DNA from: Pseudomonas sp. RIT288
GTDB lineage: Bacteria > Pseudomonadota > Gammaproteobacteria > Pseudomonadales > Pseudomonadaceae
Length of the DNA stretch: 64,000 nt
Assembly (NCBI RefSeq): GCF_000631985.1
Contig: NZ_JFYN01000001.1
Coordinates: 496,001-560,000, forward strand
Direction: 5' to 3'
The position numbers and the translations under genes were made by a program. Positions 35,359 through 44,732 of this stretch are shown here, one piece after another; position 1 is the stretch's first letter; every line of letters begins with the position of its first letter. The notes beneath the pieces are model-generated. The model saw only the letters and a list, made by a program, of their open reading frames with translations. It had not been told where the DNA came from and did not search any database.

Positions 35359-37383
35359 ATGTTCAGCACGGGCAGTTGCGCGCCTTTTATCCTGCAAGTC
35401 CCCGGCGTTCTCCACGACTTCAAGGTGCTCGCATTTGAGGGTGATGAAGCCATCAGCCGCCTGTACGCTATGCGGGTCGAGCTGGTCAGCGAACGTGCAG
35501 ATATCGATCTGGAAGGCCTGCTCAGCCAACCGGCATTTCTGCAATTCGGGTTCAACAACGAGGGGATTCACGGGCGCATCGAAGATGTGCGGGTGGGTGA
35601 AAGTGGAAAACGCCTGACCCACTATGAGCTGACGCTGGTGCCTGCGTTGCATTATCTGCAGTTCAGTCATGACCAGCGGATTTTTCAGAATCTGACCGTC
35701 CCGCAAGTCATCACTCAGGTTCTCCAGCGTCATGGCATCCAGACCGACGTCTTCACCTTCCATGTCAGCACCAGCGCCGTACGTGAATACTGCGTGCAGT
35801 ATGGGCAATCCGACTTCGACTTCATCCAGCGTTTGTGCGCCGAGGACGGCATTGCCTGGCATCACCAGCACTCGCCCGAGCAACACATGCTGGTGTTCAC
35901 TGACGATCAGGTGTTTTTCCCAAGGCTTGGGCCGACGCCTTATCGACAAGGCTCAGGCATGGTTGCCGAGCACCCGGTTATTGATCGTTTTACCTTGGCC
36001 TTGAAAACCCGCACCAGCACTGTCACCCGTCGCGACTATGACCTGAAACGTCCCAGCCTGCTGCTCGAAAGTCGCTTCACCGCCGAGTTCACGCCCGAGC
36101 TGGAGGACTATCGTTACCCACTCTTGATGAAGAGCGAGAAGCAGGGCAAACAGCTCGTGCGCCAGGCTCTGGAGCGGCATCGCAGCGACTACCAGCGGGT
36201 CGAGGGTGCCAGCAATCAGCCGACGCTGCGCAGCGGCTACTTGTTCAACCTGATCGAGCATCCGCGCAAGGACTGCAACGACATGTGGTTGCTGGTGAGC
36301 CTGCAACATTACGGGAAACAGCCACAGGTCCTTGAGGAAGCCGCCGGCAGCCCTACAACACCCATCGATGGTTTCACTCAGGGCTATCGCAATACCTTCA
36401 GCGCCACACCCGCGGATGTGATCTACCGACCTCGACTACCCGCACAAAAGCCCTTGCTGGTCTGCCAGACCGCACGCGTCACCGGTCCGCCCGGCGAAGA
36501 GATCTTTTGCGATGAGTACGGTCGGGTTCGCGTCGAGTTTCCTTGGGATCGAGCAGAACTCGGTAGCGACAAAAGCAGTTGCTGGATACGGGTTGCCTCC
36601 AGTTGGGCGGGTGAAGGTTTCGGCGCGATGACCATTCCGCGCGTGGGCATGGAAGTGGTCGTGACGTTCCAGGAAGGTGACCCGGATCAACCGCTGATTA
36701 CCGGCTGCGTGCCCAACAAGCTCACCTCCCCTGCCCATCCATTACCGGCGCAAAAGACCCGAACGGTTCTACGCAGTCAGAGTTCACCACGCAGCGGCGG
36801 CTACAACGAACTGTCGATCGAAGACCGCGCCGGGCAGGAGAAAATCTACCTGCGCGCCCAGCGCGACATTGAGCAACTGATCCTCAATGACAGCCGCAGC
36901 CAGATCAGCCATGACCGTTTTGAACAGGTGGGCAATGACAGCACCACCCTGATCGAAGGCAAAGAGCTGCGCACCCAACACGGCGTGCGCAGCACCGTGA
37001 TCAATGCCGATGATCTGCTCACGATCAGCGGTACCAGCAGCCTGTCGGCAGGTTCGCTGGTGATTCAGGCCGGCCAACAGGCGCGCATCACTGCCAACAA
37101 TATCGTGATCGACGCCGGTTCCAGCCTGACGCTGACGGCAGGAGGTCATCACATCGTGATCGACGCCAGCGGGATCTTCAGCAGCGTGCCGATCGTTCAG
37201 GGCGGCGCGCCGCTGGCCGGTATAGCGCCGCTGCAGGCGCTGCAAGCCTCGCCCGGCCAATCCATGGCAGACATCGCCAGCCCCGCATCCATCGTCGCCA
37301 GCGCCCGCCAACAGGCCGTGGACTACTGCCCGCTATGCGAAGCCTGTCGCGCCGGCCAGTGCAGCATCGGGGAGGTCGCATGA
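35359..37383 (+). CDS. vgrG: T6SS spike protein VgrG (second copy) with cysteine-rich tail
   Basis: 674 residues from ATG 35359, with AAGGA 7 nt upstream; the frame extends upstream but lacks a better start. Core blocks: EYCVQYGQSDFDFIQRLCAE, GEEIFCDEYGRVRVEFPWDR, IPRVGMEVVVTFQEGDPDQP, and a beta-helix to about residue 600. The last 20 residues contain C-x2-C-x2-C-x4-C (657, 660, 663, 668). It is clearly diverged from the first VgrG. It heads a five-gene cassette with DUF4123 adaptor, two lipoproteins and a lipase, each joined by ATGA overlap. Confidence 0.95.
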   Translation: MFSTGSCAPFILQVPGVLHDFKVLAFEGDEAISRLYAMRVELVSERADIDLEGLLSQPAFLQFGFNNEGIHGRIEDVRVGESGKRLTHYELTLVPALHYLQFSHDQRIFQNLTVPQVITQVLQRHGIQTDVFTFHVSTSAVREYCVQYGQSDFDFIQRLCAEDGIAWHHQHSPEQHMLVFTDDQVFFPRLGPTPYRQGSGMVAEHPVIDRFTLALKTRTSTVTRRDYDLKRPSLLLESRFTAEFTPELEDYRYPLLMKSEKQGKQLVRQALERHRSDYQRVEGASNQPTLRSGYLFNLIEHPRKDCNDMWLLVSLQHYGKQPQVLEEAAGSPTTPIDGFTQGYRNTFSATPADVIYRPRLPAQKPLLVCQTARVTGPPGEEIFCDEYGRVRVEFPWDRAELGSDKSSCWIRVASSWAGEGFGAMTIPRVGMEVVVTFQEGDPDQPLITGCVPNKLTSPAHPLPAQKTRTVLRSQSSPRSGGYNELSIEDRAGQEKIYLRAQRDIEQLILNDSRSQISHDRFEQVGNDSTTLIEGKELRTQHGVRSTVINADDLLTISGTSSLSAGSLVIQAGQQARITANNIVIDAGSSLTLTAGGHHIVIDASGIFSSVPIVQGGAPLAGIAPLQALQASPGQSMADIASPASIVASARQQAVDYCPLCEACRAGQCSIGEVA

Positions 37384-38228
37384 ACACACTCGAACAATGG
37401 TTGTACGAGCAAGCACAATCGAGTCGAGATCTGGTGCTGATGCTCGACTCACTCGATCACCTCGAAGAGCGCATCGCGCTGAGCAACGAATTGGGTGCCG
37501 CTCACTACCGCAGTCTGTATGGGGGCACCGCAGCGAATTCGCTGGCACAAAGCGGCCCGTTTCTTTTTCACATCGGCACAGTCAGACATCCGCTGATCCA
37601 GGTGCTGCTGAACGCACCCGAGCGGCATTGGGGCTGGCTGGGCAGCGCCAGCCACGTTGACCTCGATACGCTGTCCGCGCACTGGCGCGCACGCATAGTC
37701 ACTGGCGAGCGACCGAATCAGGCGGTGTATCGCGTGCACGACAATCGCGTAATCGGTCGCGCGCTTGCGCATCTGCCACCGGAGCAACACGCGCTCTTGC
37801 TCGGGCCGATGGCCAGCGTCTGTTACTGGCACGCCGACCAATGGACGGTCACCGACAATCCTGACCCGGGTGAGCATCCGCTGCCGGCAGATCCGCCGTG
37901 GCTGCACACCCCGATACCGGAACAGGTTTACGCCAACGTGTTGTTCGATAACGCCGGACGCTATCTGGTCGGCGAACACACTGAAGCAATGGCGGTGCTT
38001 GCCGAGCAGTTCGATGTGGATGACTGGATCTGGGGGCAGGTGCAACTGAGCCAGCTGTGGGGCTGGCAACAGCCGCAACAGGTGCATTTCCTGCTGACCC
38101 AAGGCCTGAAGGCACCGGGATTTCTACCACCGAAAATCTGGCTGCCCAAAACCGGGGAAGACCCGGCGGCGCACTTTGAGCGGGTGTATCAACAGACCTT
38201 GTATCTGCAGGAGAACGGCGTCGTATGA
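37380..38228 (+). CDS. DUF4123 effector adaptor/chaperone (Tap/TEC type)
   Basis: 282 residues from ATG 37380, overlapping the vgrG2 stop as ATGA. The pattern WLYEQAQSSRDLVLMLDSLD, SGPFLFHIGTVRHPLIQVLL and HWGWLGSAS-type N-terminal half is that of DUF4123 proteins. These load a specific effector onto the C-terminus of the neighbouring VgrG. Its gene position between vgrG2 and the lipase supports that job. Confidence 0.88.
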   Translation: MNTLEQWLYEQAQSSRDLVLMLDSLDHLEERIALSNELGAAHYRSLYGGTAANSLAQSGPFLFHIGTVRHPLIQVLLNAPERHWGWLGSASHVDLDTLSAHWRARIVTGERPNQAVYRVHDNRVIGRALAHLPPEQHALLLGPMASVCYWHADQWTVTDNPDPGEHPLPADPPWLHTPIPEQVYANVLFDNAGRYLVGEHTEAMAVLAEQFDVDDWIWGQVQLSQLWGWQQPQQVHFLLTQGLKAPGFLPPKIWLPKTGEDPAAHFERVYQQTLYLQENGVV

Positions 38229-39016
38229 CAGGAGTATTACGATGTCTGGCGCTTGGCGGTTGCGTCGCCCTGAACCTGGGGTGTTCTGTTACGGGCAAGT
38301 CGAACACTTTTACTTTTGTTCCCGACTTGCCGCCCAATTTCAAATACGACCTGACGGCCACCTACGTGCCCGCCAAAGATCAGACATGCTTGGTTCCGGG
38401 TGGCAAAGATACCCAGCTTGGATTCAATAAAACCAACATGGTCTACGAGCCTACTTCGCGAATCCCGCTTTACAGAACCGTGAGCAACTGCCCGCTGGCG
38501 CTGAATCATGTGGAGGTCAGGATCATCGGCGTTTTTGGTTCTGGACGAAGCAACAGTAGCTATGACTACGCCTCATTTGCCGTGCGTCCAGAGTTGTTGG
38601 AGCGGCACATGGGGACTTTCGCCGAAGACGGCACGGGTGAGTTCTTCGGTGAATGCATGTGGTTTTTCCGCACGGTCAGCCCCAAGCGTTACCTCATAAA
38701 AATGTTGAGATGCAAAAAAATGGACGAGCAGGGCAATGTCGGTCGAAGCCGCCCTTCCACGGCATACACGCTGACGCAACTGCCGGGAAAAACGGTGAAA
38801 TTGAAGATCAAGTTGGCAGATGAAGAAAGGCCCGGCTGGGGTGACACCTGGGTCCAGGTTCCCGGCGGCTGGAAGCGCTGTATGGGTGAAGGTCTCGAAG
38901 ATCAGCGTGGCTATTGCAATGGAAACTACAAAGACTTCAGCACCTTCAGGATGGTGGATGAGCGGGTTTGCACCATTTATCCGGGCTGCACGGAAAACAA
39001 GGATGCGACACCATGA
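38225..39016 (+). CDS. Lipoprotein, candidate lipase immunity protein, copy 1
   Basis: 263 residues from ATG 38225 (ATGA overlap). A short signal ends in the lipobox LNLGC (Cys20). The mature part begins VTGKSNTFTFVPDLPPNFKY and carries conserved cysteines (ECMWFF, RCKKMD, RCMGEG, YCNGNY, VCTIYPGC). Family unrecognised. It sits immediately before the lipase gene, as immunity lipoproteins of Tle phospholipase effectors often do. The copy 3' half is nearly identical to the next gene. Confidence 0.75.
   Translation: MTGVLRCLALGGCVALNLGCSVTGKSNTFTFVPDLPPNFKYDLTATYVPAKDQTCLVPGGKDTQLGFNKTNMVYEPTSRIPLYRTVSNCPLALNHVEVRIIGVFGSGRSNSSYDYASFAVRPELLERHMGTFAEDGTGEFFGECMWFFRTVSPKRYLIKMLRCKKMDEQGNVGRSRPSTAYTLTQLPGKTVKLKIKLADEERPGWGDTWVQVPGGWKRCMGEGLEDQRGYCNGNYKDFSTFRMVDERVCTIYPGCTENKDATP
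38636..39003 (+). repeat. 368-nt near-identical block, copy 1 (partner 39469-39836)
   Basis: Matches 39469-39836 at an offset of 833 nt with two differences seen (one AAG/AAA, one GGC/GGG, both silent). Upstream halves of the same two genes are much more diverged, which indicates recent conversion or partial duplication. Confidence 0.9.
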
Positions 39017-39849
39017 TGGATCAAAAAACACCGCGTTCGCGGTTGTATTTCCCGCACTTCAAACGAGTCCTTCAGTGCCTGACATTGAGCACTTGCCTTG
39101 CTCTGACATTGGGTTGCTCGGCTGTGGGAAAACCAAACACATTCACCTTTGTTCCCGAGCTTCCACCCAACTTCAAATACGAACTAAAAGCCATCTACCT
39201 GCCCCTCGAAGGCGAAACGTGCCGAGTGGCGGGAAAGCCGGATTTCTGGGTCAGCTTCAATAAACCCAACATGGAATACGTCAGCACTGCGGAAATTGAG
39301 CTGTACAAAACAGCGAGTGACTGCCCGCTGTCCTTGAACAAAGTGGAAATCAAGATCATCGGCGTTTTTGGCCCAGAGCGGAGTGATAGCAGCTATGACT
39401 ACGCCTCATTTGCCGTACGTCCAGAGCTGTTGGAGCGACACATGGGGACTTCCGACGAAGACGGTACAGGTGAGTTCTTCGGTGAATGCATGTGGTTTTT
39501 CCGCACGGTCAGCCCCAAGCGTTACCTCATAAAAATGTTGAGATGCAAAAAAATGGACGAGCAGGGCAATGTCGGTCGAAGCCGCCCTTCCACGGCATAC
39601 ACGCTGACGCAACTGCCGGGAAAAACGGTGAAATTGAAAATCAAGTTGGCAGATGAAGAAAGGCCCGGCTGGGGTGACACCTGGGTCCAGGTTCCCGGCG
39701 GCTGGAAGCGCTGTATGGGTGAAGGTCTCGAAGATCAGCGTGGGTATTGCAATGGAAACTACAAAGACTTCAGCACCTTCAGGATGGTGGATGAGCGGGT
39801 TTGCACCATTTATCCGGGCTGCACGGAAAACAAGGACGAGACCCCATGA
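39013..39849 (+). CDS. Lipoprotein, candidate lipase immunity protein, copy 2
   Basis: 278 residues from ATG 39013 (ATGA overlap with copy 1). A longer signal ends in the lipobox LTLGC (Cys35). The mature domain parallels copy 1 throughout: the N-terminal half differs at many residues, while the C-terminal 120 residues are identical except near the last codons (ENKDATP against ENKDETP). Two paralogues before one effector may broaden protection against variant lipases; this is inference. Confidence 0.75.
   Translation: MMDQKTPRSRLYFPHFKRVLQCLTLSTCLALTLGCSAVGKPNTFTFVPELPPNFKYELKAIYLPLEGETCRVAGKPDFWVSFNKPNMEYVSTAEIELYKTASDCPLSLNKVEIKIIGVFGPERSDSSYDYASFAVRPELLERHMGTSDEDGTGEFFGECMWFFRTVSPKRYLIKMLRCKKMDEQGNVGRSRPSTAYTLTQLPGKTVKLKIKLADEERPGWGDTWVQVPGGWKRCMGEGLEDQRGYCNGNYKDFSTFRMVDERVCTIYPGCTENKDETP
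39469..39836 (+). repeat. 368-nt near-identical block, copy 2 (partner 38636-39003)
   Basis: Second copy of the block described at 38636; it covers most of the C-terminal half of the second lipoprotein gene. Confidence 0.9.
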
Positions 39850-42182
39850 GCATTGAACCGTTGGATCGGAGCGTCGCAGTATTTATGCAAGGCAACATCC
39901 ACGCCTGCCCAATGCGCGGACATTCGACAAGCTTTCAACTAGTGGACGAGTTTGGTGATGGCAAACCCTATGCTGGGTTGACGTACGAAATTATCGATTA
40001 TGAGGACACCGTTTACACGGGAAAACTGGATACCGCGGGTTCTGGCAACGTGAACAACCATTACTGCGGCCCGGTAGTAATCAAGTTCAACCAGGCCTTT
40101 AAAGGAACAGAAGCATTCTATAAAGATTTAAGGACAAGAGAGCACTACCCCCTCCCCATCACCGAACTCCAGGTTCGTGCCGAGAAAACCCGCTTCTTCA
40201 GCAAATCAGGCGTGCGTACCCTGGCCAACCCAGCAAAAGACCTTGCCGAGAGCAACGCCTACTACCAGGTTGAAGTCAGCGAGCTGGTCAAACATTTAGC
40301 GCACTTGCCGCCTCTGGCAGAGCGCCGTGATCCACCGAATATGGTGGTGCACAGACTAATGCGATCCACGCCCCAAACCCGAACGTTCATGCAAATTGAT
40401 ACCAATGCTCCGGACGGAGGAATGGGCGCGATTTTCAGTCAGGCGGACATGGCCTCGGTCGAGCTGGGTTTCTCCCCGCCACCGCCAAAACCCAAGGGCA
40501 TTGCCCTGTTGCCGAACAAGCACCATGTACTGGAGGTGCGCCCCATGCGGGCGCTACGCCCAATGTTGTCGACCGGCAACGAATTCTGCGCACTCAACCT
40601 CTATCAACTGTCGTTGATGGCGACCCTGAGTTACACCGACTTCGGTCAGGAGCCGAACACGCAACCGGTCAAGACCGACCGTGTGAGTTTCCCCGTGCAG
40701 CCCAGCAGCGGCAATTGGTTCGGCCATGCACTGCCGCAGTTTGATGAGTTGTGGAAAGTCGATGCGTCGCAAACGCAGAAGTACTACCCGTTGTATGAAG
40801 AAGTACCTTACTCGAAACGGCTGGAAGTAGTGCCGTTCGATCCACAGCTCTATCCCGAGGTGAATGATCCGGCACTGGGGGATCAACAGGAACTTCCGGC
40901 CAAGCTGCACTTTTTCGATGACCGTAATAAGGACAACAGTACAGACACCCAAGCCTTCATTACGCATCACGACGAGCTGTTATTGATCAGTGTCCGGGGA
41001 ACCAGCGAAACGTTACCCGATGGTTTGCGTGATGGAGACGCCTACCAGGTTCCTTTTCAAGAAGGAGAAGGCAAGGTGCACCGTGGATTCTACGGGGGTG
41101 CACAAGCGGTTTTCCCGTTTGTCGTGAGCTATCTCGAGAGATTCTACAGTGGGCAAAAACTGCTGATTACCGGACACAGCCTGGGCGGGGCGATCGCACT
41201 TATCTTGTCCGAAATGTTGCGCCGGAATCAGCGCTATCAGCCAGATATCGTGCTCTACACCTACGGCGCCCCGCGCGCCGGCGACACGACCTTCATCAAC
41301 AGCGCCCAACCACTGATCCACCACCGCATCGTCAACCAGAACGACCCTGTACCGAGCGTGCCCGCCACCTGGATGAACACCTATGCCAGACCCAAGCCGA
41401 TGTATACCGCAAACGGAGTGGTACTGGCCCTTAATCCGGTCGCCGGTTTTGCTTTGCTGGTCTGGGGGATGAGCAATTTTCTGGGGGACGATTACGGGCA
41501 TCATGGTGAACTGCGCCATTTCATGCCGGTGGTGTTTGGCAAGGAACACAAGTCATCCATTCTCTGGCAGCCGGGTTGTAGCATCATCAACGATCACGGT
41601 TGCGCCGAAGCCTTGCGAAATATCAATGGCTCGCCCAGGCGCGGCGCTTTTCTTGAGCAGCTCTTCGCGGCAGGCGATCACTCAATGATTGGCAGCTACA
41701 TCCCCGGCTGCTGGGCCAGCTTGCGCCGCTGGCAAGAGGCGCAGCAATTCCAACGCTCTTTGGTGACTTACCGGGAGTTCGAATGGGTTAGCGGCGCCTT
41801 GAAGAATCTCAAAGACCAACTGAGTGCCGTGAAGCGCAATCTCCGAGACCACCCAAGTGCTTATGTCCGGCACGAGGAAAAAACCCACAAGACGGCGGTT
41901 CTCGACAGAGAAATCAGCAAAATAGAAATGACCCACGCTCGACTGGTCGCCCTGCACGGCCAGCGAGTCACAGAAGCCGACGTCTACGGCAGCTATGCCG
42001 ACCAACCTGAGTGGGTGCAGGAAAACCTGCGGCGCTGGAACGCCCACCCGGAAAACCTCGTTCAGGAACAACTGGCGATGATCCCCCCCGCCGCCCAGGA
42101 CCATGATGCAGCGATCGCGGCAATGACCGGAGGGCATGCCGTCGGCGCGCCGTTTCAGCTGGATATCGATTCGATTGTGTAA
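39846..42182 (+). CDS. T6SS lipase effector (class-3 lipase fold, Tle type)
   Basis: 778 residues from ATG 39846 (ATGA overlap). The lipase class-3 core spans about 365-560: LLLISVRGTSE, VHRGFYGGAQAVFPFVVSYL, nucleophile elbow ITGHSLGGAIAL (Ser445), then NQNDPVPSVP (candidate Asp500) and DYGHHGEL (candidate His near 552). A 360-residue N-terminal part with Cys-rich start (MQGNIHACPMRGHS) and a helical C-terminal part flank it. No signal peptide, consistent with T6SS delivery. The set vgrG-DUF4123-lipoproteins-lipase is the usual layout for phospholipase effectors; exact substrate is not readable. Confidence 0.85.
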   Translation: MSIEPLDRSVAVFMQGNIHACPMRGHSTSFQLVDEFGDGKPYAGLTYEIIDYEDTVYTGKLDTAGSGNVNNHYCGPVVIKFNQAFKGTEAFYKDLRTREHYPLPITELQVRAEKTRFFSKSGVRTLANPAKDLAESNAYYQVEVSELVKHLAHLPPLAERRDPPNMVVHRLMRSTPQTRTFMQIDTNAPDGGMGAIFSQADMASVELGFSPPPPKPKGIALLPNKHHVLEVRPMRALRPMLSTGNEFCALNLYQLSLMATLSYTDFGQEPNTQPVKTDRVSFPVQPSSGNWFGHALPQFDELWKVDASQTQKYYPLYEEVPYSKRLEVVPFDPQLYPEVNDPALGDQQELPAKLHFFDDRNKDNSTDTQAFITHHDELLLISVRGTSETLPDGLRDGDAYQVPFQEGEGKVHRGFYGGAQAVFPFVVSYLERFYSGQKLLITGHSLGGAIALILSEMLRRNQRYQPDIVLYTYGAPRAGDTTFINSAQPLIHHRIVNQNDPVPSVPATWMNTYARPKPMYTANGVVLALNPVAGFALLVWGMSNFLGDDYGHHGELRHFMPVVFGKEHKSSILWQPGCSIINDHGCAEALRNINGSPRRGAFLEQLFAAGDHSMIGSYIPGCWASLRRWQEAQQFQRSLVTYREFEWVSGALKNLKDQLSAVKRNLRDHPSAYVRHEEKTHKTAVLDREISKIEMTHARLVALHGQRVTEADVYGSYADQPEWVQENLRRWNAHPENLVQEQLAMIPPAAQDHDAAIAAMTGGHAVGAPFQLDIDSIV

Positions 42183-42277
42183 TGGCTAAACAACGCGCGG
42201 GCAAACCTTGGTTATGCCAGAATCCAATGCCAAAAAATTCGGCACCCTCTACTAAGGCTGGTAAGGAGCTTCACCTC

Positions 42278-42634
42278 ATGGAATTGAAAGCCATTTTTTT
42301 CGCAGCACTTATTTGCCTGCCAACCACTCAAGCGTCAGCGGACACCCCGTCACTGGACGGTCATTACTATCTGACCGGCGCAATGGAAATGGGCGCCGAG
42401 TTGCTGCTGCGCAAGGACGGCACGTTTGACGCCGGCGTGGCGTATGGCAGTGCAGATGGGTTTGCCAAAGGCACCTGGCAGGTGGAGAACAACACCTTGA
42501 CGCTGAAGAGCGAAACCAAACCGGCGTCAAACAGCGATTTGTCCGGCCTGTTTCAGGATCTGCAACTGGCGATCGAACCGAATTGCCTGGCCGTGGATTT
42601 CGGCAACGGCAAGGCCTGCTTCCGGCGTCAATAA
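42278..42634 (+). CDS. Small exported protein of unknown function
   Basis: 118 residues from ATG 42278, with TAAGGAG 9 nt upstream. A signal peptide ends near TTQASA (residue 20). The mature part (SLDGHYYLTGAMEMGAELLLRKDGTFDAG..) looks like a small beta-barrel or lipocalin-like fold with one Cys pair near the end. No family recognised. It begins 95 nt after the lipase and has its own terminator, so it need not belong to the effector cassette. Confidence 0.65.
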   Translation: MELKAIFFAALICLPTTQASADTPSLDGHYYLTGAMEMGAELLLRKDGTFDAGVAYGSADGFAKGTWQVENNTLTLKSETKPASNSDLSGLFQDLQLAIEPNCLAVDFGNGKACFRRQ

Positions 42635-42650
42635 GCCGATTTGCAGCCAC

Positions 42651-42692
42651 AAAAAATGGGCACCCGACCGCAATCGGTGTGCCCATTTTTTT
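42651..42692. terminator. Bidirectional intrinsic terminator
   Basis: AAAAAATGGGCAC (42651-42663) pairs with GTGCCCATTTTTT (42679-42691), with an inner CCGA/TCGG extension. T-runs flank it on both strands. It lies between convergent genes: the unknown exported protein (+) and hupB (-). Confidence 0.9.
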
Positions 42693-42730
42693 ATTGCGCT
42701 GCTCCCCGTTATTCGGAGAGTTCGCCGCAG

Positions 42731-43006
42731 TTAAGGATTGACGCTGTCTTTCAACGACTTGCCTGGCTTGAATGCCACGGTGTTGCTGGCCTTGATTTTC
42801 ACCGGTTCACCGGTTTGCGGGTTCTTGCCGGTGCGGGCGCCGCGGTGGCGTTGCAGGAAGGTGCCGAAGCCCACCAGCGTGACGCTGTCCTTGCGGTGCA
42901 GAGCGCCGGTGATTTCTTCGAGGACGGCGTTGAGAACGCGGTTGGCCTGTTCTTTGGTCAGATCCGCTTTTTCAGCGATTGCAGCGGCGAGTTCTGGTTT
43001 ACGCAT
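42731..43006 (-). CDS. hupB: DNA-binding protein HU
   Basis: 91 residues, the length of HU subunits. The N-terminal helices (RKPELAAAIAEKADLTKEQA), GFGTFLQRHRGARTGKNPQTGE and the C-terminal NTVAFKPGKSLKDSVN match the family, including the Pro-containing DNA-binding arm. It compacts and bends chromosomal DNA. It is monocistronic, with a terminator downstream. Several HU paralogues exist in pseudomonads, so the symbol is tentative. Confidence 0.92.
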   Translation of the reverse strand: MRKPELAAAIAEKADLTKEQANRVLNAVLEEITGALHRKDSVTLVGFGTFLQRHRGARTGKNPQTGEPVKIKASNTVAFKPGKSLKDSVNP

Positions 43007-43196
43007 TAGTGAAGCCCCTTTGACGGTTTTTTGTTGTTATGTCCGTGCTGTTCTCGTTGGAACAGCGCCCAAGGCGCCGCAGGCTCTACTCTGCGGCAGA
43101 CGGGAGTGAGAATGGCACGCGGATACCGGCGGCGCCAGTCTCCCCGCGACCTTTGTGGGGGCAAAAGCGGGGTGATTCCGACAGAACGACCGGTAT

Positions 43197-44345
43197 TTAC
43201 GCCAGCAGGGCCGGAAGCTGTTTGTTCAGGGCGAGTTTTTCCATCACTGCCGCGCCGGTCAGCGCGTAGCCGAGCAACTGACCATCGGCGCTGTGACACA
43301 GGGCCTTGATGTCCGCGCCCTGCCCTTCGACGGTCCAGACGCCTTCGCTGCCCCGTGGCGGTGGCGAAACGACCAACGGGCACACCGGGGTTTTCACCGT
43401 GATCGGCATCGCGCCGTAGCACACGGCCGTCGGATTGCCGGCCAGGGTTTGTGCCAGCGCACGCGCACAGCTCATGAGGGGCATCACGTACAACAGATTC
43501 AGCCCATCGACCTCGGCGCAGTCGCCCAGGGCGTAGATATTGGCGTGGGAAGTCTTCAGGTAGCGGTCGACTACGACACCGCGATTGACCTGCACGCCCG
43601 CAGCCGCCGCCAGATCAATGCGCGGGCGCAGGCCGATGGCCGAGACCACTACATCGCAGGCAATCACCTGACCGTCGGACAAATGCGCTTCCAGACCGTC
43701 AGCAACCTTCTGCAGGCGAGTCAGCACCGGGCCCAGGTGGAAACGCGCGCCCAGGCTTTCCAGCCCGGCCTGCACGGCTGCTGCAGCGGCCGGGTGCAGC
43801 AGCATCGGCATCACTTGCTCGCACGGTGCAACCAGTTGCACCTCATAGCCGCCGAGGATCAGGTCGTTGGCGAATTCGCAGCCGATCAGCCCGGCGCCTA
43901 GTAGCAATACGCGGCGCTTGCCCGCAGCGGCGGCACGAAAACGCGCATAGTCTTCGAGATCATTGATCGGGAACACCATGTCTGCGCCATCGCCTTCGAT
44001 TGGCACTCGCACGGTTTCCGCGCCCCAGGCAAGGATCAGGTCGCGGTAGTACACCGCTTCTTCGCCGATCCACAGGCGCTTGTGGCCGGCGTCGATGCCG
44101 CTGATGCGCGTGTGGGTGCGCACTTCGGCCTTCAACTGCTCGGCCATGGCGCCGGGTTCGGCCATGCTCAGGCCATCGGCGTCCTTGTTCTTGCCGAAAC
44201 CGGTGGAGAGCATCGGTTTGGAGTAAGAGCGCCCGTCATCGGCAGTAATCAGCAGTAGCGGAGTTTCGCTATCAAGCTTGCGAAACTCGCGGGCCAGGTT
44301 GTAACCCGCAAGCCCGGTGCCGACGATTACGACAGGTGCGTTCAT
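43197..44345 (-). CDS. rubB: Rubredoxin-NAD(+) reductase
   Basis: 382 residues. FAD-binding motif [12 protein letters not shown] at the N-terminus, second Rossmann motif [11 protein letters not shown] near residue 145, and the C-terminal FAD signature [11 protein letters not shown]. It transfers electrons from NADH to rubredoxin, whose gene lies 19 nt upstream on the same strand. The pair serves alkane hydroxylation or oxidative-stress defence in pseudomonads; no alkane hydroxylase gene is in view. Confidence 0.93.
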   Translation of the reverse strand: MNAPVVIVGTGLAGYNLAREFRKLDSETPLLLITADDGRSYSKPMLSTGFGKNKDADGLSMAEPGAMAEQLKAEVRTHTRISGIDAGHKRLWIGEEAVYYRDLILAWGAETVRVPIEGDGADMVFPINDLEDYARFRAAAAGKRRVLLLGAGLIGCEFANDLILGGYEVQLVAPCEQVMPMLLHPAAAAAVQAGLESLGARFHLGPVLTRLQKVADGLEAHLSDGQVIACDVVVSAIGLRPRIDLAAAAGVQVNRGVVVDRYLKTSHANIYALGDCAEVDGLNLLYVMPLMSCARALAQTLAGNPTAVCYGAMPITVKTPVCPLVVSPPPRGSEGVWTVEGQGADIKALCHSADGQLLGYALTGAAVMEKLALNKQLPALLA

Positions 44346-44364
44346 GCCTTACTCCTTGGTTTTT

Positions 44365-44532
44365 TCAGTTGATTTCGATCATTTCGAAGTCCATCTTGCC
44401 GACGCCGCAATCCGGGCACAGCCAGTCTTCCGGTACGTCCTGCCACAGAGTGCCCGGCGCGATGCCGTCATCCGGCCAACCGTCAGCTTCGTTGTAGATC
44501 AGGCCGCAGACGATGCATTGCCACTTTTTCAT
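44365..44532 (-). CDS. rubA: Rubredoxin
   Basis: 55 residues from ATG 44532. Two iron-ligand pairs, QCIVCG (Cys6, Cys9) and LCPDCG (Cys39, Cys42), flank the typical [16 protein letters not shown] and WQDVPEDW core. It is the one-electron carrier served by the reductase encoded next in the operon. Confidence 0.95.
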   Translation of the reverse strand: MKKWQCIVCGLIYNEADGWPDDGIAPGTLWQDVPEDWLCPDCGVGKMDFEMIEIN

Positions 44533-44732
44533 TCAGGTACTTCCTCAGGTTTCAGGCTTTTGTCGGCGCGGACGGTCGATGGTGATTGCGCTGCCATCCG
44601 GCTCAGGGCGTTTTGTACTGATGGTGCCGGGCAGATGCAAGCCTGTTCGGCGCAACGGCGACCCGGATCAATCAAATTCGCAGCACGCCATGTTAAGCTC
44701 GCCGCCTCATTTGCGGCCAATAATGACTCATT

